A stretch of 64,000 nt of DNA from Pseudanabaenaceae cyanobacterium SKYG29 (lineage in GTDB: Bacteria; Cyanobacteriota; Cyanobacteriia; Pseudanabaenales; Pseudanabaenaceae), in assembly GCA_025055675.1 (NCBI GenBank), contig JANWWT010000001.1, positions 868,001-932,000 of the forward strand, read 5' to 3'. The notes below the pieces were generated by a model. The model was not told where the DNA came from and did not search any database. It saw nothing but the letters and a program-made list of their open reading frames with translations. Below are positions 24,209 to 33,600 of this stretch, piece after piece; position 1 is the first letter of the stretch; every line of letters begins with the position of its first letter. Both the position numbers and the translations under genes were made by a program.

Positions 24209-26959
24209 ATGGCATTAGTAATTGGTAAAGATACTGGCGACTTCCTCATTGCTGGGAACGAAGGCGATGAGATCAGAGGTCTAGGGGGTAATGACACTAT
24301 TATCGGTGGTGAAGGGGTAGACACCCTTAATGGCAATGCAGATCAAGACTTGGTCATCGGTCGGTTCGGTGCCGATCGGGTTTACGGCGGTCAAGGTAAC
24401 GACACCGTAGTTGCCACTGGTGCTGGCATGATCCTCAACGGTAACAAGGGTGAGGACTTAGTAATTGGTTTTGGCAACTCCACTGTATACGGTGGTCAAG
24501 CGAACGATACGATTTACGGGGCAGAAGGGACTGCCAATGGTGACCTGGGTGCTGACCTGATTTATGGTGGTGCGACCATGCTGGGTGGTGCAGACCCGGA
24601 TGTAGATAGTGGTGTACCTGCAGGCAATGACACCCTAGTTGGCAGCAGCGGTAGCAATACCATGACGGGTGGACGGGGTGATGACCAATTTGTCTTCCAG
24701 CCCGCTGTGGTTAGAACTTTCAACCTCACATTTGAGCGTCCTCTGTTTACTAATATCGCTGGCGCCAATCAAGTGACCGTAACCTCTGGTGGCTACGGTG
24801 GTACTGACGTAATTACTGACTTCTCTGCTGGTCCTGGCACTGGGGACATTGTTAAGCTGGTTGCTTTGGACTTGGGTTCTACTGTAACGATCGAGCAGGT
24901 AGGTGCTAATGTTCGCATCGTAGTTGCTGGTACCACTTCTCCTGATGGTTTGGGGGCAAATGCTGGTACAACGGCAGGTACTCCTGGTGCAGCGGCTCCT
25001 ACTAACCAATCTGCTGCTCAGACAATCATCATTAACAACGTCAACGTCCTTGACTTCCTAGCAGTTGGCAGCGAAGACTTGGAAGTTAACGGACAGATCA
25101 TTAACACTGCTACACCTGGTTTGGCAGTACTCAACCCCAACCGCAATGATGCCTTCCGCTTTACTGTAACCTCTCGTCAAGGGCGTAACATTGATCTCTC
25201 TCGTACTGGCATCATTGGCACTCGCTTAGATGCTGATTTTGCTCCTGATGGTATTCCTTTCCCCTCTGTAAACAACGACACAATCAACGGTACTGCAGGT
25301 AATGATTCCATTGCCGGCTTAGCTGGTAACGATGTGATTACTGCTGGCTCTGGTAATGATTCTGTTCGGGGTGGCACAGGGGATGACACGATTTGGGGTC
25401 AAGGAAATAGCGCCCCAGATCCAAACAAAATAGTTGTGACCAGTGACACACGTACTATTACCATCACAGTAACTGACATTCTCTACGGTGATGAAGGTAA
25501 TGATTCAATCCTAGGTGATGGCCCTGGCTCTTCCAATGAAGGCCCAGACTTCATTGATGGTGGTGCCGGTGACGACTCTCTGTTTGGTAACTCTGACTCA
25601 GATACTGTGTTCGGTGGTGCCGGCAATGACTCCATCCAAGGTGGTACTGGTGGTGACTCCCTCTACGGTGGTGCTGGCAATGACACTATCAACGGCGGTC
25701 CTTTTGACACCAGCGCTGATACTATCTTTGGTGAAGACGGCAATGACGTACTGTTTGGGGACGGCGGTAACGACTCTATCTATGGGGGTGCTGGCACTGA
25801 CCTGATATTTGGTGAGGATGACAATGACACCCTACTGGGTGAAGCTGGTAACGATACAATCTACGGTGGTGCAGGCCGTGACTCCATACTTGGCGGTGAT
25901 GGTGATGATACCCTCGATGGTGAAGGGGATAACGATACCATTCGTGGTGGTGCTGGTAACGATTCCCTGTTTGGCGATCAAAGCAATGATTTGTTAGAGG
26001 GCGGTCCTGGTAATGACTCGATCGATGGTGGTACTGAAAACGCCCTCACCTCCTTGGCTACTATCCCCACTAACTTACTCAGCCCTGCTGGTCAGAACAA
26101 CCTTATTGATGTGCCTGGTGCTGATCCTGCTGTTACGGCTTTCCCCAATGGAGTAATTGGAGACGTAGTCAGTTATGCTGGAAACACAACCGCTGGGGTA
26201 ACCGTTAGCTTGTTGACTGGCGTTGCTACTAGCGCTGACAGTGGTACTGATGGCATCAAGGATGTTGAGCACGTAGTTGGTTCTAACTTTGCAGATAGCA
26301 TTACTGGTGATAACTTTGCTAACCTGCTGGTAGGTCTAGCTGGTAATGATGTCATCAGTGGTTTGGCCGGCACTGACTTTATCAGCGGTGGCGACGGTGA
26401 TGACTCTCTACTCGGCGGCGATGGAGATGACACTATCAATGCTGGTGCTGGTAATGACACTCTGGTAGGTGGAGCAGGTGCAGATGTGCTAACAGGTGGA
26501 ACTGGCGCCGATCGGTTTGTGTTCCTTGCTCGCACTGAGGGTCCAGACCGCATTACTGACTTCTCTATTGCTGCTGGTGGCGCAGCCATTACAGAGGTTG
26601 ATTTGATTGTTTTAGACACTAATGGTACATTGCCTGTACCAAATGCGCCCCAAGGATTTGGTGGCACTGCAGGCTTGACTCTGAACCAAGCAGCTACTAA
26701 CCCGTTCCCCACTGCCGCATTCATTCTAGGGAATGGTAACATTCCAGCAGCAGGTCTCGACATTGGTATCGGCTTCCTCGATCCTAACGGCGTTCCGCTA
26801 CCTGTATACTTCTACGACCTGCCCTCTGGGAGATTTGGGTTCGATCCAGATGGTGTTGGTCCTCAAACCATCATCGACCTTGCGATCCTCCCAGCGAACT
26901 TGGTTCCCGCCACTCCTACGGGGGCAGAAGCATTTGCAAGCGCAGTGGTGTTTGTATAA
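24209..26959 (+). CDS. RTX (hemolysin-type calcium-binding repeat) surface protein
   Basis: 916 aa. Clear GAGGAG site before ATG 24209. Glycine-Asp nonapeptides (GGxGxDxLx type, e.g. LGGNDTIIGGEG, YGGAGNDTINGG, FGEDGNDVLFGDGG) fill residues ~15-150, ~350-600 and ~690-770. The spacer blocks contain VTDFSAG-type segments that fold around calcium. There is no N-terminal signal, as expected for type I secretion. The C-terminal ~60 residues end in a hydrophobic FASAVVFV. Cyanobacterial S-layer and motility glycoproteins have this make-up. Acidic throughout. Confidence 0.92.
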   Translation: MALVIGKDTGDFLIAGNEGDEIRGLGGNDTIIGGEGVDTLNGNADQDLVIGRFGADRVYGGQGNDTVVATGAGMILNGNKGEDLVIGFGNSTVYGGQANDTIYGAEGTANGDLGADLIYGGATMLGGADPDVDSGVPAGNDTLVGSSGSNTMTGGRGDDQFVFQPAVVRTFNLTFERPLFTNIAGANQVTVTSGGYGGTDVITDFSAGPGTGDIVKLVALDLGSTVTIEQVGANVRIVVAGTTSPDGLGANAGTTAGTPGAAAPTNQSAAQTIIINNVNVLDFLAVGSEDLEVNGQIINTATPGLAVLNPNRNDAFRFTVTSRQGRNIDLSRTGIIGTRLDADFAPDGIPFPSVNNDTINGTAGNDSIAGLAGNDVITAGSGNDSVRGGTGDDTIWGQGNSAPDPNKIVVTSDTRTITITVTDILYGDEGNDSILGDGPGSSNEGPDFIDGGAGDDSLFGNSDSDTVFGGAGNDSIQGGTGGDSLYGGAGNDTINGGPFDTSADTIFGEDGNDVLFGDGGNDSIYGGAGTDLIFGEDDNDTLLGEAGNDTIYGGAGRDSILGGDGDDTLDGEGDNDTIRGGAGNDSLFGDQSNDLLEGGPGNDSIDGGTENALTSLATIPTNLLSPAGQNNLIDVPGADPAVTAFPNGVIGDVVSYAGNTTAGVTVSLLTGVATSADSGTDGIKDVEHVVGSNFADSITGDNFANLLVGLAGNDVISGLAGTDFISGGDGDDSLLGGDGDDTINAGAGNDTLVGGAGADVLTGGTGADRFVFLARTEGPDRITDFSIAAGGAAITEVDLIVLDTNGTLPVPNAPQGFGGTAGLTLNQAATNPFPTAAFILGNGNIPAAGLDIGIGFLDPNGVPLPVYFYDLPSGRFGFDPDGVGPQTIIDLAILPANLVPATPTGAEAFASAVVFV

Positions 26960-27035
26960 GTCTATCATTACAGTGGGGGTGTTAAGTCACCCCTATCCAT
27001 TGGTTTAGTTTGGTGATTCATGAAGGAGAACGGCA

Positions 27036-28322
27036 ATGGCAATTGGAATTTTTACTGGTAATACTCTCCGCATTGTGACAAACAATGCATCTCCCCTAAC
27101 GGTTCAAGTTGCTCCAGGTTCTGGAGTTTCCGTAATCGATAATCAGACCTTGACAGCTAACGTCATACTTGGTAGTAACGTAAACGCTATCATTCGGGGA
27201 ACTAGTTCTCCTGACACGCTGGTAGGTGGTCCTGGTAATGATACCTTCTATGGTGGTACTGGCGGTGACCAGATTACAGGTGGAGCAGGTGCAGATGTTT
27301 TCTTCTTTACGACTCTTGCTGATGGAGATGATACCCTCCAGGGTTTTCAAGATGGTGGTGCAGGTGGAACAGTCGATCGGATTGGGGCATCCAAGGCAGG
27401 TTTACAGATTGCTGCTACTGTTCCTACGGGAGTTTTGGCGGCTACCTTGTTTGCCACATTCCCCTTCAGCGGCATTACTGGTACTGGTACAGCTTCAGTT
27501 ACTGCGACTTTCTTCTCTGCTTCAACCTTTACTAGAAGCTTGACTGTATCGGAAGTTGGAGCTAACACTCTCTCTACCAGCTTTTCCGCAACTGGGCTAA
27601 GTCAGGCAGGTATTGCTACCGTTTCTTCTAGCCAAGTATTGGTAACTACTGGTAGTGTTCCCTTTACCCTAACTGGAACTGGTACATTCACTATCTCTGT
27701 TTCCTCTTTTACTTTTAATCTGACTGGTTCAGTAACTGCAACTGGTAGTGGCACTGTGGCAGTGGGAAGTGCTAGTTTTGCTAGTGGTAGTGGCACGTTT
27801 TCAGGTAGTTTGTCAAGTCCAACTGGCACTTTTTCTTCTAGTGCTAGTGGTTCATTCCCCTCTGGAACATCTAATGTTACTACCAATTTCAGTGTTACTA
27901 CTACCGGTACTTTCACAATCTCTGGCACTTTCCCTGGAGCTACCTTGACTGGTTCGGTAACCATTACTATCTCTGGTACCGCTAATGTTGTTAACACTGG
28001 TTCTGCTAGCTTCTCAGTATCTACCCCTCTATTTGCTACCTTTAGTACTTCTCAATCTCAAATCATCGCTACAACTTTTGCTCAAAGTGTTTCCGCTAGT
28101 GAAGTTGCTGCTAGTACATTTATAGTTACTCAGACTGTGACTGGTACCACGGTTGTGTTTACAGCCAATAACGCTATCTTCTACTACAACAGCGTGGATG
28201 GTCAGTTGTTCCTCGATCCCGATGGGTTTGCTGGACCTCTCAATCCTGTTTTGTTGGTACAGTTTAATAATCCGATTCCTCCTTCTCCTGGTTTTGGGGC
28301 AGAGGATATCTTTATTGTTTAG
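27036..28322 (+). CDS. Short RTX protein with long Ser/Thr-rich beta region
   Basis: 428 aa. The first 110 residues have two or three RTX nonapeptides (LVGGPGNDTFYGGTGGDQITGG) and a DTLQGFQDGG block. From ~130 to ~370 the sequence is strikingly rich in Ser, Thr and Gly with periodic beta strands (for example TGTFTISGTFPGATLTGSVT). The C-terminus ends GFGAEDIFIV, like the end of RTX passengers. AAGGAGAACGGC precedes the ATG. The Ser/Thr density makes it a plausible O-glycosylation substrate for the enzymes downstream, which is inference. Confidence 0.85.
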   Translation: MAIGIFTGNTLRIVTNNASPLTVQVAPGSGVSVIDNQTLTANVILGSNVNAIIRGTSSPDTLVGGPGNDTFYGGTGGDQITGGAGADVFFFTTLADGDDTLQGFQDGGAGGTVDRIGASKAGLQIAATVPTGVLAATLFATFPFSGITGTGTASVTATFFSASTFTRSLTVSEVGANTLSTSFSATGLSQAGIATVSSSQVLVTTGSVPFTLTGTGTFTISVSSFTFNLTGSVTATGSGTVAVGSASFASGSGTFSGSLSSPTGTFSSSASGSFPSGTSNVTTNFSVTTTGTFTISGTFPGATLTGSVTITISGTANVVNTGSASFSVSTPLFATFSTSQSQIIATTFAQSVSASEVAASTFIVTQTVTGTTVVFTANNAIFYYNSVDGQLFLDPDGFAGPLNPVLLVQFNNPIPPSPGFGAEDIFIV

Positions 28323-28346
28323 TTCTCAACCTAACTTAAGTATTTC

Positions 28347-28380
28347 TCGCTCCATTCTTGGAGCGATTTTTTCTTTTTTA
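28347..28380 (+). terminator. Strong intrinsic terminator after the RTX genes
   Basis: Perfect 7-bp stem TCGCTCC (28347-28353) and GGAGCGA (28360-28366), 6-base loop, followed by TTTTTTCTTTTTTA. It separates the RTX pair from the glycosyltransferase genes. Confidence 0.9.
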
Positions 28381-28408
28381 TGCTACAATACCACAAACCT
28401 AAGTCTAA

Positions 28409-31400
28409 ATGTATATGGAATACTTGAAGTTAGCGCTTGAGTACATTGCAGCGGCTAAATGGCAAGAAGCACTATCTAACCTGACTAAGGTTATGGGAAT
28501 AGGGGAGGATAACAATGCTTACTTCAAGATTTTAATGAACCCGCAACTTTACAGCTCTGCTCTAGATTTACTGAGGCAAAGTCGTCGAGAATTGATTACC
28601 GCTCTCCTTCAAGCTTCTATATCCGACGTAGAGGAAAACTTTGAAAATTATATTCGTCCATTGCATCAACTAATAGCCCTTGCTGTTCAGCCAATTGATC
28701 AGGATCAAATTTTACCAGCGATTGATCAAGAGTTTCTGCATCAATGTGAAAGTATTATTTCGGTGCGACCGGTGGTTGCTCTGTTAGGTATAACTCTGTA
28801 TCAACCACTGAATCAAAGCTCTGCTTTTCGTAACAGTCAAAATGTGGAATTGCCCCACTGGTTTATTCCCTACTATGCTGTAAGGTTAGTGGGTAAAGAC
28901 CGCCAATTAGGTCTCGATCGCGCCAGAGAGCTTGTTTTAGCCGATAATGTGCCCGCAGCTTTATCAGCTCTTTGGGGTTGTTTATATCCACTACCTCTTA
29001 CAACACCCTGTAAAATTGCCTTTGAAGCTTTTGAGTTGCTGTATACAGTTTACATCAAAGCCGAAACAGGAGCAGATGGAGAGACTTGCCACAGAGTGTT
29101 ACAGATGGTTAGGGATATTCGCAACTTTGTGGTTGAGTATCTGCTACAGCTCTCTAACGACACTCTATCTAAAGTTTTTCCAACAGCAATTGAGCACTAC
29201 TACACCCATATTCTTCGATTCATCGATTTAAGTCAATGTCGTCTTAGTGACTCTGAAAAGGAAGCAGTCAAGAAATTGCAGAGCGAGTTTTATGCCCAAG
29301 GGGAATTAGAGGGGAAGCAAATACAAATCATGCTGGCTCTGGGACTTTATGATTTGCCCCACAGGGTAGTTCCTTTCGTCAGTATCCCTCTAAGTGACTG
29401 GTTTATGAACTTCTACTGGAACAAGTTTATCGATCGGTTGTTTCTGTGGTTTAGGGATGATGATGTGGAAGAATATGTTAACTACAAGACCAAAGTATTA
29501 ACCGTATTTCGTAACTTATTCTTCGCTTCTAGAAATAATCCTCAGTGGCTAAAAATTGCACGGGAGAAATTGTCATCCTGTAATTTCCCACCGATATTGA
29601 TGGGTGAACAAAATTTAAAGCCATTAATGAGTTTATGGGCGGAAATTACAGAAGAGACCATCAGATTGCAAGGTATTCCTGTTGAGCATTTAATCTCTCC
29701 CCGTCAGTCGGACAGAACAAAAATTAGGATTGGAGTAATTGGAGTTTGGCTTAATCGAAATGAAATAACTACAGCCTTTCCGTTCTTTGGTTACTTACCA
29801 AGGGAGGAATTTGAGATTTTCTTTTACTTAGTACTTCCTGCTCAACCCGAAGTTTATGAGAGACTCGTCAGTAGAGTAGATAGAGTTACATTACTGGAGG
29901 GAGAGCTGTTGGATCGGGTTAGGACTATACGTAGCGATGATCTAGATATTATTTTGATTGCTAGGAATATTGTAGGCACTGGTGATATTACATACCAACT
30001 TTGTTGCCATCGCCTAGCTCGTGTTCAGATTGTTCTATCTCAATCTCCCTGTACAACTGGTTGTAAATACGCTGACTACTACTTCTTAGGAGAACTAGAT
30101 GCGGAGCTAGACATTGCACAAAATTTCTACAAAGAGGAATTAGTAATTTTACCTGGCGCTATTCATAGATTTGCTACTAGAGAGATACCTCCAGCTCCTG
30201 CTAGTATTAGTTTTAATCGATCGGATTTAGGTTTCTCCTCTGATGCAATTATCTTTGCTTCTGGGACAGCTTTTGTCAAGTTTACCCCTAAATTGGTCAG
30301 AACATGGGCAGAAATTCTTGCTGAAGTTCCTAATAGTTATTTGATTCTTTATCCGTTTGGAGGTAGTTGGTGTGATTTTAATCCTGTTGTTAGTTTTAAT
30401 GACTTTGTTGTCAGTATTTTGTCTGAATATGGTGTAAATTCCGATCGGGTTTTGATTATAGGCGACAAACTACCTTCCCCTGCTGACTGTGTTGAGTTAT
30501 TAAAAATCTGTGATATTTACTTAGACTCTTTCCCAATGAGCGGGACCCACAGTATGGCGGATGCGCTTGAAGCTAACATCCCGATCGTGGAGTTAGAAGG
30601 CAAACAGCTTCGTACTCGCCAGGGGGCTGCTATTCTGAGGTACTTACAGCTTGATGAAATGGTAACAACAACAGTTGGTGAATACAAAGAGTTAGCTATA
30701 AAACTTGCTCAAAGTAAAGAACTACGGCAAGAATGGGGGCAAAAAATTGCCAAGATCATGGCGGATGACCCCTTCTCTCCCCAAAGCCTCACGGAGTATC
30801 TAGTGCCTATCTACAAAGAACTTTTACACCGCTGGGACACAGAAGGGTATATCATGCAGTTCAAAGAGGTGGGTGATCAGTGCCTAATCCACGGTGACTT
30901 GGCGATGGCGGAGCGTTGCTATAGAAAACTACTGGAACTTAAGCCTGATGAAGCTAGTGTAATCGCTAACTTGGCTACAATTCATGTGTGTGCAGAGCAA
31001 CTAGAGGTAGCAGAAGCACTTTATAGAAAAGCGATCGAAATTGATCCAAAGCTAGCAAAAGCCTACTGGATGCTGGGAAATCTACTGAAGAAAAAGGGAG
31101 AGGTAGAGGAAGCAGAAAAATACAAAGACCAAGCTCTAGAGTTACAGCCAGACTTACTCGGTGCTAAAAATTACCTTGACCTTGGTGCGGTTGAGAGTGG
31201 ACGGGGGGATTATGAAAAGGCACTCAAATTTCTTAACCGCGCAGTAGAAATGCAGCCCGACAATAAGGTTGTGCTAATGCAGTTAGCTCGGACACTGCTT
31301 CAATTAGAACGGCATCAAGAGGCGATTCAAACCCTAGAAAAACTAGTGCAAATACAACCCGATAACCCGGAATTTGAACTGGAGCTAGGTAAAACCTTAG

Positions 31401-33058
31401 TTGAATTGAACATGGTTGATGAAGGGATTGCACATCTAGAAAAAGCTCTCAAGCTCAGTCCCTATTACGTAGCGGCTCATAGTCAGTTATGCAATGCCTA
31501 CAATAAACTCGCCAATCACTTTGGTCGTGATGATGCTTGGCTAAAGTGGCGGCAGTCTGCCTGGGAATTCGCTCGCCTATGTAAAGATCGTGCTTTAGTA
31601 GAAACAACTATGGCATTAATGAGTGCTCTGCTTCATGCAGGCTTAAATCAGGATGAACGTCTTCTGAACCAGGTTAGGGAATTAGAGGAGCTGATGGAAG
31701 ATGAAGAGAGAGTAAATAAGCTACCCCCTTCGGAAATTGCCTGGCTTTATACCAGTATTATCTTCAATATGCAGGATATTCGGGATGACAGGCGGTTAAA
31801 CTGCAACTTGGCGAAGAAAATTGGTAAACTTTACACAGAAAAGATGGTTTTGCCGGCAATCGATCGAGAAGGTTGCAAGCAGAGATTGCAAGTGCGTATA
31901 GATAAGCAAAGAGAGAGTAAAACCCTCGATCGCAACCTCACCATAGGTATTGTTTCCCCTTACTTCCGTAGGCATTCGGTAGGATGGTGTAGCTTTGATG
32001 CCATCGCAGAACTGGCTACTCTAACCACTGTTAATCTTTATTCCACAGATAAAATAAAAGATAAAGATAGTCGTACGCAACAATTTGAGGCAGTGGCAGC
32101 TAAATTTTTTAACCCCTCCACCAAAGCAAGAGCTATTCATGATGTATGTGAAGAGATACTGAAGGATGAAATAGATGTGTTGATTGAACTTGATTCTGTC
32201 ACAGCTCCCCACCATCTACATTTGCTAAATTCTTATCTTGCCCCTGTGCGGTGTAGCTGGCTGGGCTTTGATGCTCCTTTTACTTCTGAGGAAAATTATT
32301 TTATTGGCGATTGGTATACTCATCCTGAAGGTGTAGAAGACTGCTATACCGAAAAACTCGTCCGCATGCCAGACTCCCATATGTCGATCGGTTATCTTGC
32401 TCATGTACGTCTCGATCGGGAAGCCATTAGACGTAGCTTGGGAATTAGTGAAGACCAAGTAGTTTACCTGTACACGCCTTCTGCCCGCAAGTTCAATGTA
32501 GCGACAGCTAAAGCTCATGTTAGTATTCTCAAGAGAGTAGAGAACTCGATTCTGTACCGCAAAGGGACTGGGGACGTGGCAGCAGTAAGGGCTATCTATC
32601 AGAGGGAATGCGAGGAACAAGGAGTTGACCCCAGGCGAGTGCTAGTAGTAGCTAAAACTAGAACAGAAGAAGAGCATAGGGGGATTTATCGTGTGGCAGA
32701 TGTATTTCTTGACTCCTACCCCTATAACGGTGGCACCCAGAACATGGAAGCCCTCTACGCATGTTTACCAGCTGTTACCCATGTGGGAGATACTGCTTTC
32801 GCTAGGATGGGTCTTTCTTTCCTCTCCACACTGGGTATAGAGACAGGGATTGGTTACTCTTGGGAGGAATACATTGAATGGGGTGTCAGGTACGGCACCG
32901 ATCGGGATTTGCGCCTGTCAGTCCATGAACATCTAAAAAAAGCTAGAGACCCTGATAATCTTTCTCCTCTATGGAATCCGAGGAAGTTTGCCCAAGACCT
33001 ACTCAAATTAGTCACCGACCTTTACATTAAGGAAGTCTATGGGGAGGCAAAAGTATGA
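28409..33058 (+). CDS. GT41-TPR-GT41 dual glycosyltransferase (OGT/SPINDLY family)
   Basis: 1549 aa. Residues 1-430 are a helical region. Residues ~437-805 form a first GT41-like module (IRIGVIGVWLNRNE ... RLARVQIVLSQSPCTTGCKYADYY ... DSFPMSGTHSMADALEANIP). Residues ~820-1030 are TPR repeats (AERCYRKLLELKPDEASVIANL, AEALYRKAIEIDPKLAKAYW). A second, divergent module fills ~1177-1545 (LTIGIVSPYFRRHSVGWCSF ... RCSWLGFDAPFT ... DSYPYNGGTQNMEALYACLP). GT41 enzymes transfer GlcNAc or hexoses from UDP-sugars to Ser, Thr or Asn in the cytoplasm. It overlaps the next methyltransferase by 4 bases. Confidence 0.86.
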   Translation: MYMEYLKLALEYIAAAKWQEALSNLTKVMGIGEDNNAYFKILMNPQLYSSALDLLRQSRRELITALLQASISDVEENFENYIRPLHQLIALAVQPIDQDQILPAIDQEFLHQCESIISVRPVVALLGITLYQPLNQSSAFRNSQNVELPHWFIPYYAVRLVGKDRQLGLDRARELVLADNVPAALSALWGCLYPLPLTTPCKIAFEAFELLYTVYIKAETGADGETCHRVLQMVRDIRNFVVEYLLQLSNDTLSKVFPTAIEHYYTHILRFIDLSQCRLSDSEKEAVKKLQSEFYAQGELEGKQIQIMLALGLYDLPHRVVPFVSIPLSDWFMNFYWNKFIDRLFLWFRDDDVEEYVNYKTKVLTVFRNLFFASRNNPQWLKIAREKLSSCNFPPILMGEQNLKPLMSLWAEITEETIRLQGIPVEHLISPRQSDRTKIRIGVIGVWLNRNEITTAFPFFGYLPREEFEIFFYLVLPAQPEVYERLVSRVDRVTLLEGELLDRVRTIRSDDLDIILIARNIVGTGDITYQLCCHRLARVQIVLSQSPCTTGCKYADYYFLGELDAELDIAQNFYKEELVILPGAIHRFATREIPPAPASISFNRSDLGFSSDAIIFASGTAFVKFTPKLVRTWAEILAEVPNSYLILYPFGGSWCDFNPVVSFNDFVVSILSEYGVNSDRVLIIGDKLPSPADCVELLKICDIYLDSFPMSGTHSMADALEANIPIVELEGKQLRTRQGAAILRYLQLDEMVTTTVGEYKELAIKLAQSKELRQEWGQKIAKIMADDPFSPQSLTEYLVPIYKELLHRWDTEGYIMQFKEVGDQCLIHGDLAMAERCYRKLLELKPDEASVIANLATIHVCAEQLEVAEALYRKAIEIDPKLAKAYWMLGNLLKKKGEVEEAEKYKDQALELQPDLLGAKNYLDLGAVESGRGDYEKALKFLNRAVEMQPDNKVVLMQLARTLLQLERHQEAIQTLEKLVQIQPDNPEFELELGKTLVELNMVDEGIAHLEKALKLSPYYVAAHSQLCNAYNKLANHFGRDDAWLKWRQSAWEFARLCKDRALVETTMALMSALLHAGLNQDERLLNQVRELEELMEDEERVNKLPPSEIAWLYTSIIFNMQDIRDDRRLNCNLAKKIGKLYTEKMVLPAIDREGCKQRLQVRIDKQRESKTLDRNLTIGIVSPYFRRHSVGWCSFDAIAELATLTTVNLYSTDKIKDKDSRTQQFEAVAAKFFNPSTKARAIHDVCEEILKDEIDVLIELDSVTAPHHLHLLNSYLAPVRCSWLGFDAPFTSEENYFIGDWYTHPEGVEDCYTEKLVRMPDSHMSIGYLAHVRLDREAIRRSLGISEDQVVYLYTPSARKFNVATAKAHVSILKRVENSILYRKGTGDVAAVRAIYQRECEEQGVDPRRVLVVAKTRTEEEHRGIYRVADVFLDSYPYNGGTQNMEALYACLPAVTHVGDTAFARMGLSFLSTLGIETGIGYSWEEYIEWGVRYGTDRDLRLSVHEHLKKARDPDNLSPLWNPRKFAQDLLKLVTDLYIKEVYGEAKV

Positions 33059-33600
33059 AGCTGCATATTGGAGGGAGAGAAAAACATCCTGACTGGAAAA
33101 TACTCGATGTTGAGCCAAGACCAGAGGTTGATTTTGTAGCAGATGCCACTAATCTTAGTCAATTTCCTAGTAATAGTTGTGATGCCATCTATGCTAGCCA
33201 TGTACTTGAACACTTTCACCATGGCATAAGTGGGGAAGTGTTGAATGTGTTAAAAGAGTGGTATAGAGTTCTTAAGCCTGGTGGAATAATTTACCTGAGT
33301 GTTCCTGACTTGGATAAGCTTTGCTGGCTTTATACTAGACCGGGTATATCTTTTGAGGAAAAGCTGCGGATAATGGCTATTCTATATGGTACTCAGACGA
33401 ATATATATGACGTTCACAAAGTAGGCTTTGATTACCAAATTCTTTACTACTACTTGAGTATGGCCGGATTTATAAACATACAACAGGTTGAAAGATTTAA
33501 CATTTTTAATGATTGCTCTAATTTTTGTATTAGAGGAGAATTAATTAGTCTCAATGTGGTAGCCACTAAGAAACAAGGATGGAGTATAGAATATGTTTGA
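33055..33600 (+). CDS. SAM-dependent class I methyltransferase
   Basis: 181 aa methyltransferase-11-like. It lacks the usual glycine-rich first loop but keeps LHIGGREKHPDWKILDV, the acidic VDFVADATNL, then YASHVLEHFHHG, VLKEWYRVLKPGGIIYLSVPD and the C-terminal strand. Such proteins methylate sugars or small acceptors in glycan loci. It overlaps the GT41 gene by four bases and the next gene by eight, so all three are co-translated. Confidence 0.88.
   Translation: MKLHIGGREKHPDWKILDVEPRPEVDFVADATNLSQFPSNSCDAIYASHVLEHFHHGISGEVLNVLKEWYRVLKPGGIIYLSVPDLDKLCWLYTRPGISFEEKLRIMAILYGTQTNIYDVHKVGFDYQILYYYLSMAGFINIQQVERFNIFNDCSNFCIRGELISLNVVATKKQGWSIEYV

Noticed and set aside
26173-26763. 196-aa minus frame within the RTX gene
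   Set aside because: Antisense to glycine-aspartate repeats, which gives a proline- and serine-rich artefact.
27602-27997. 131-aa minus frame within the short RTX gene
   Set aside because: Valine/proline-rich mirror image of the Ser/Thr-rich repeats; not a gene.
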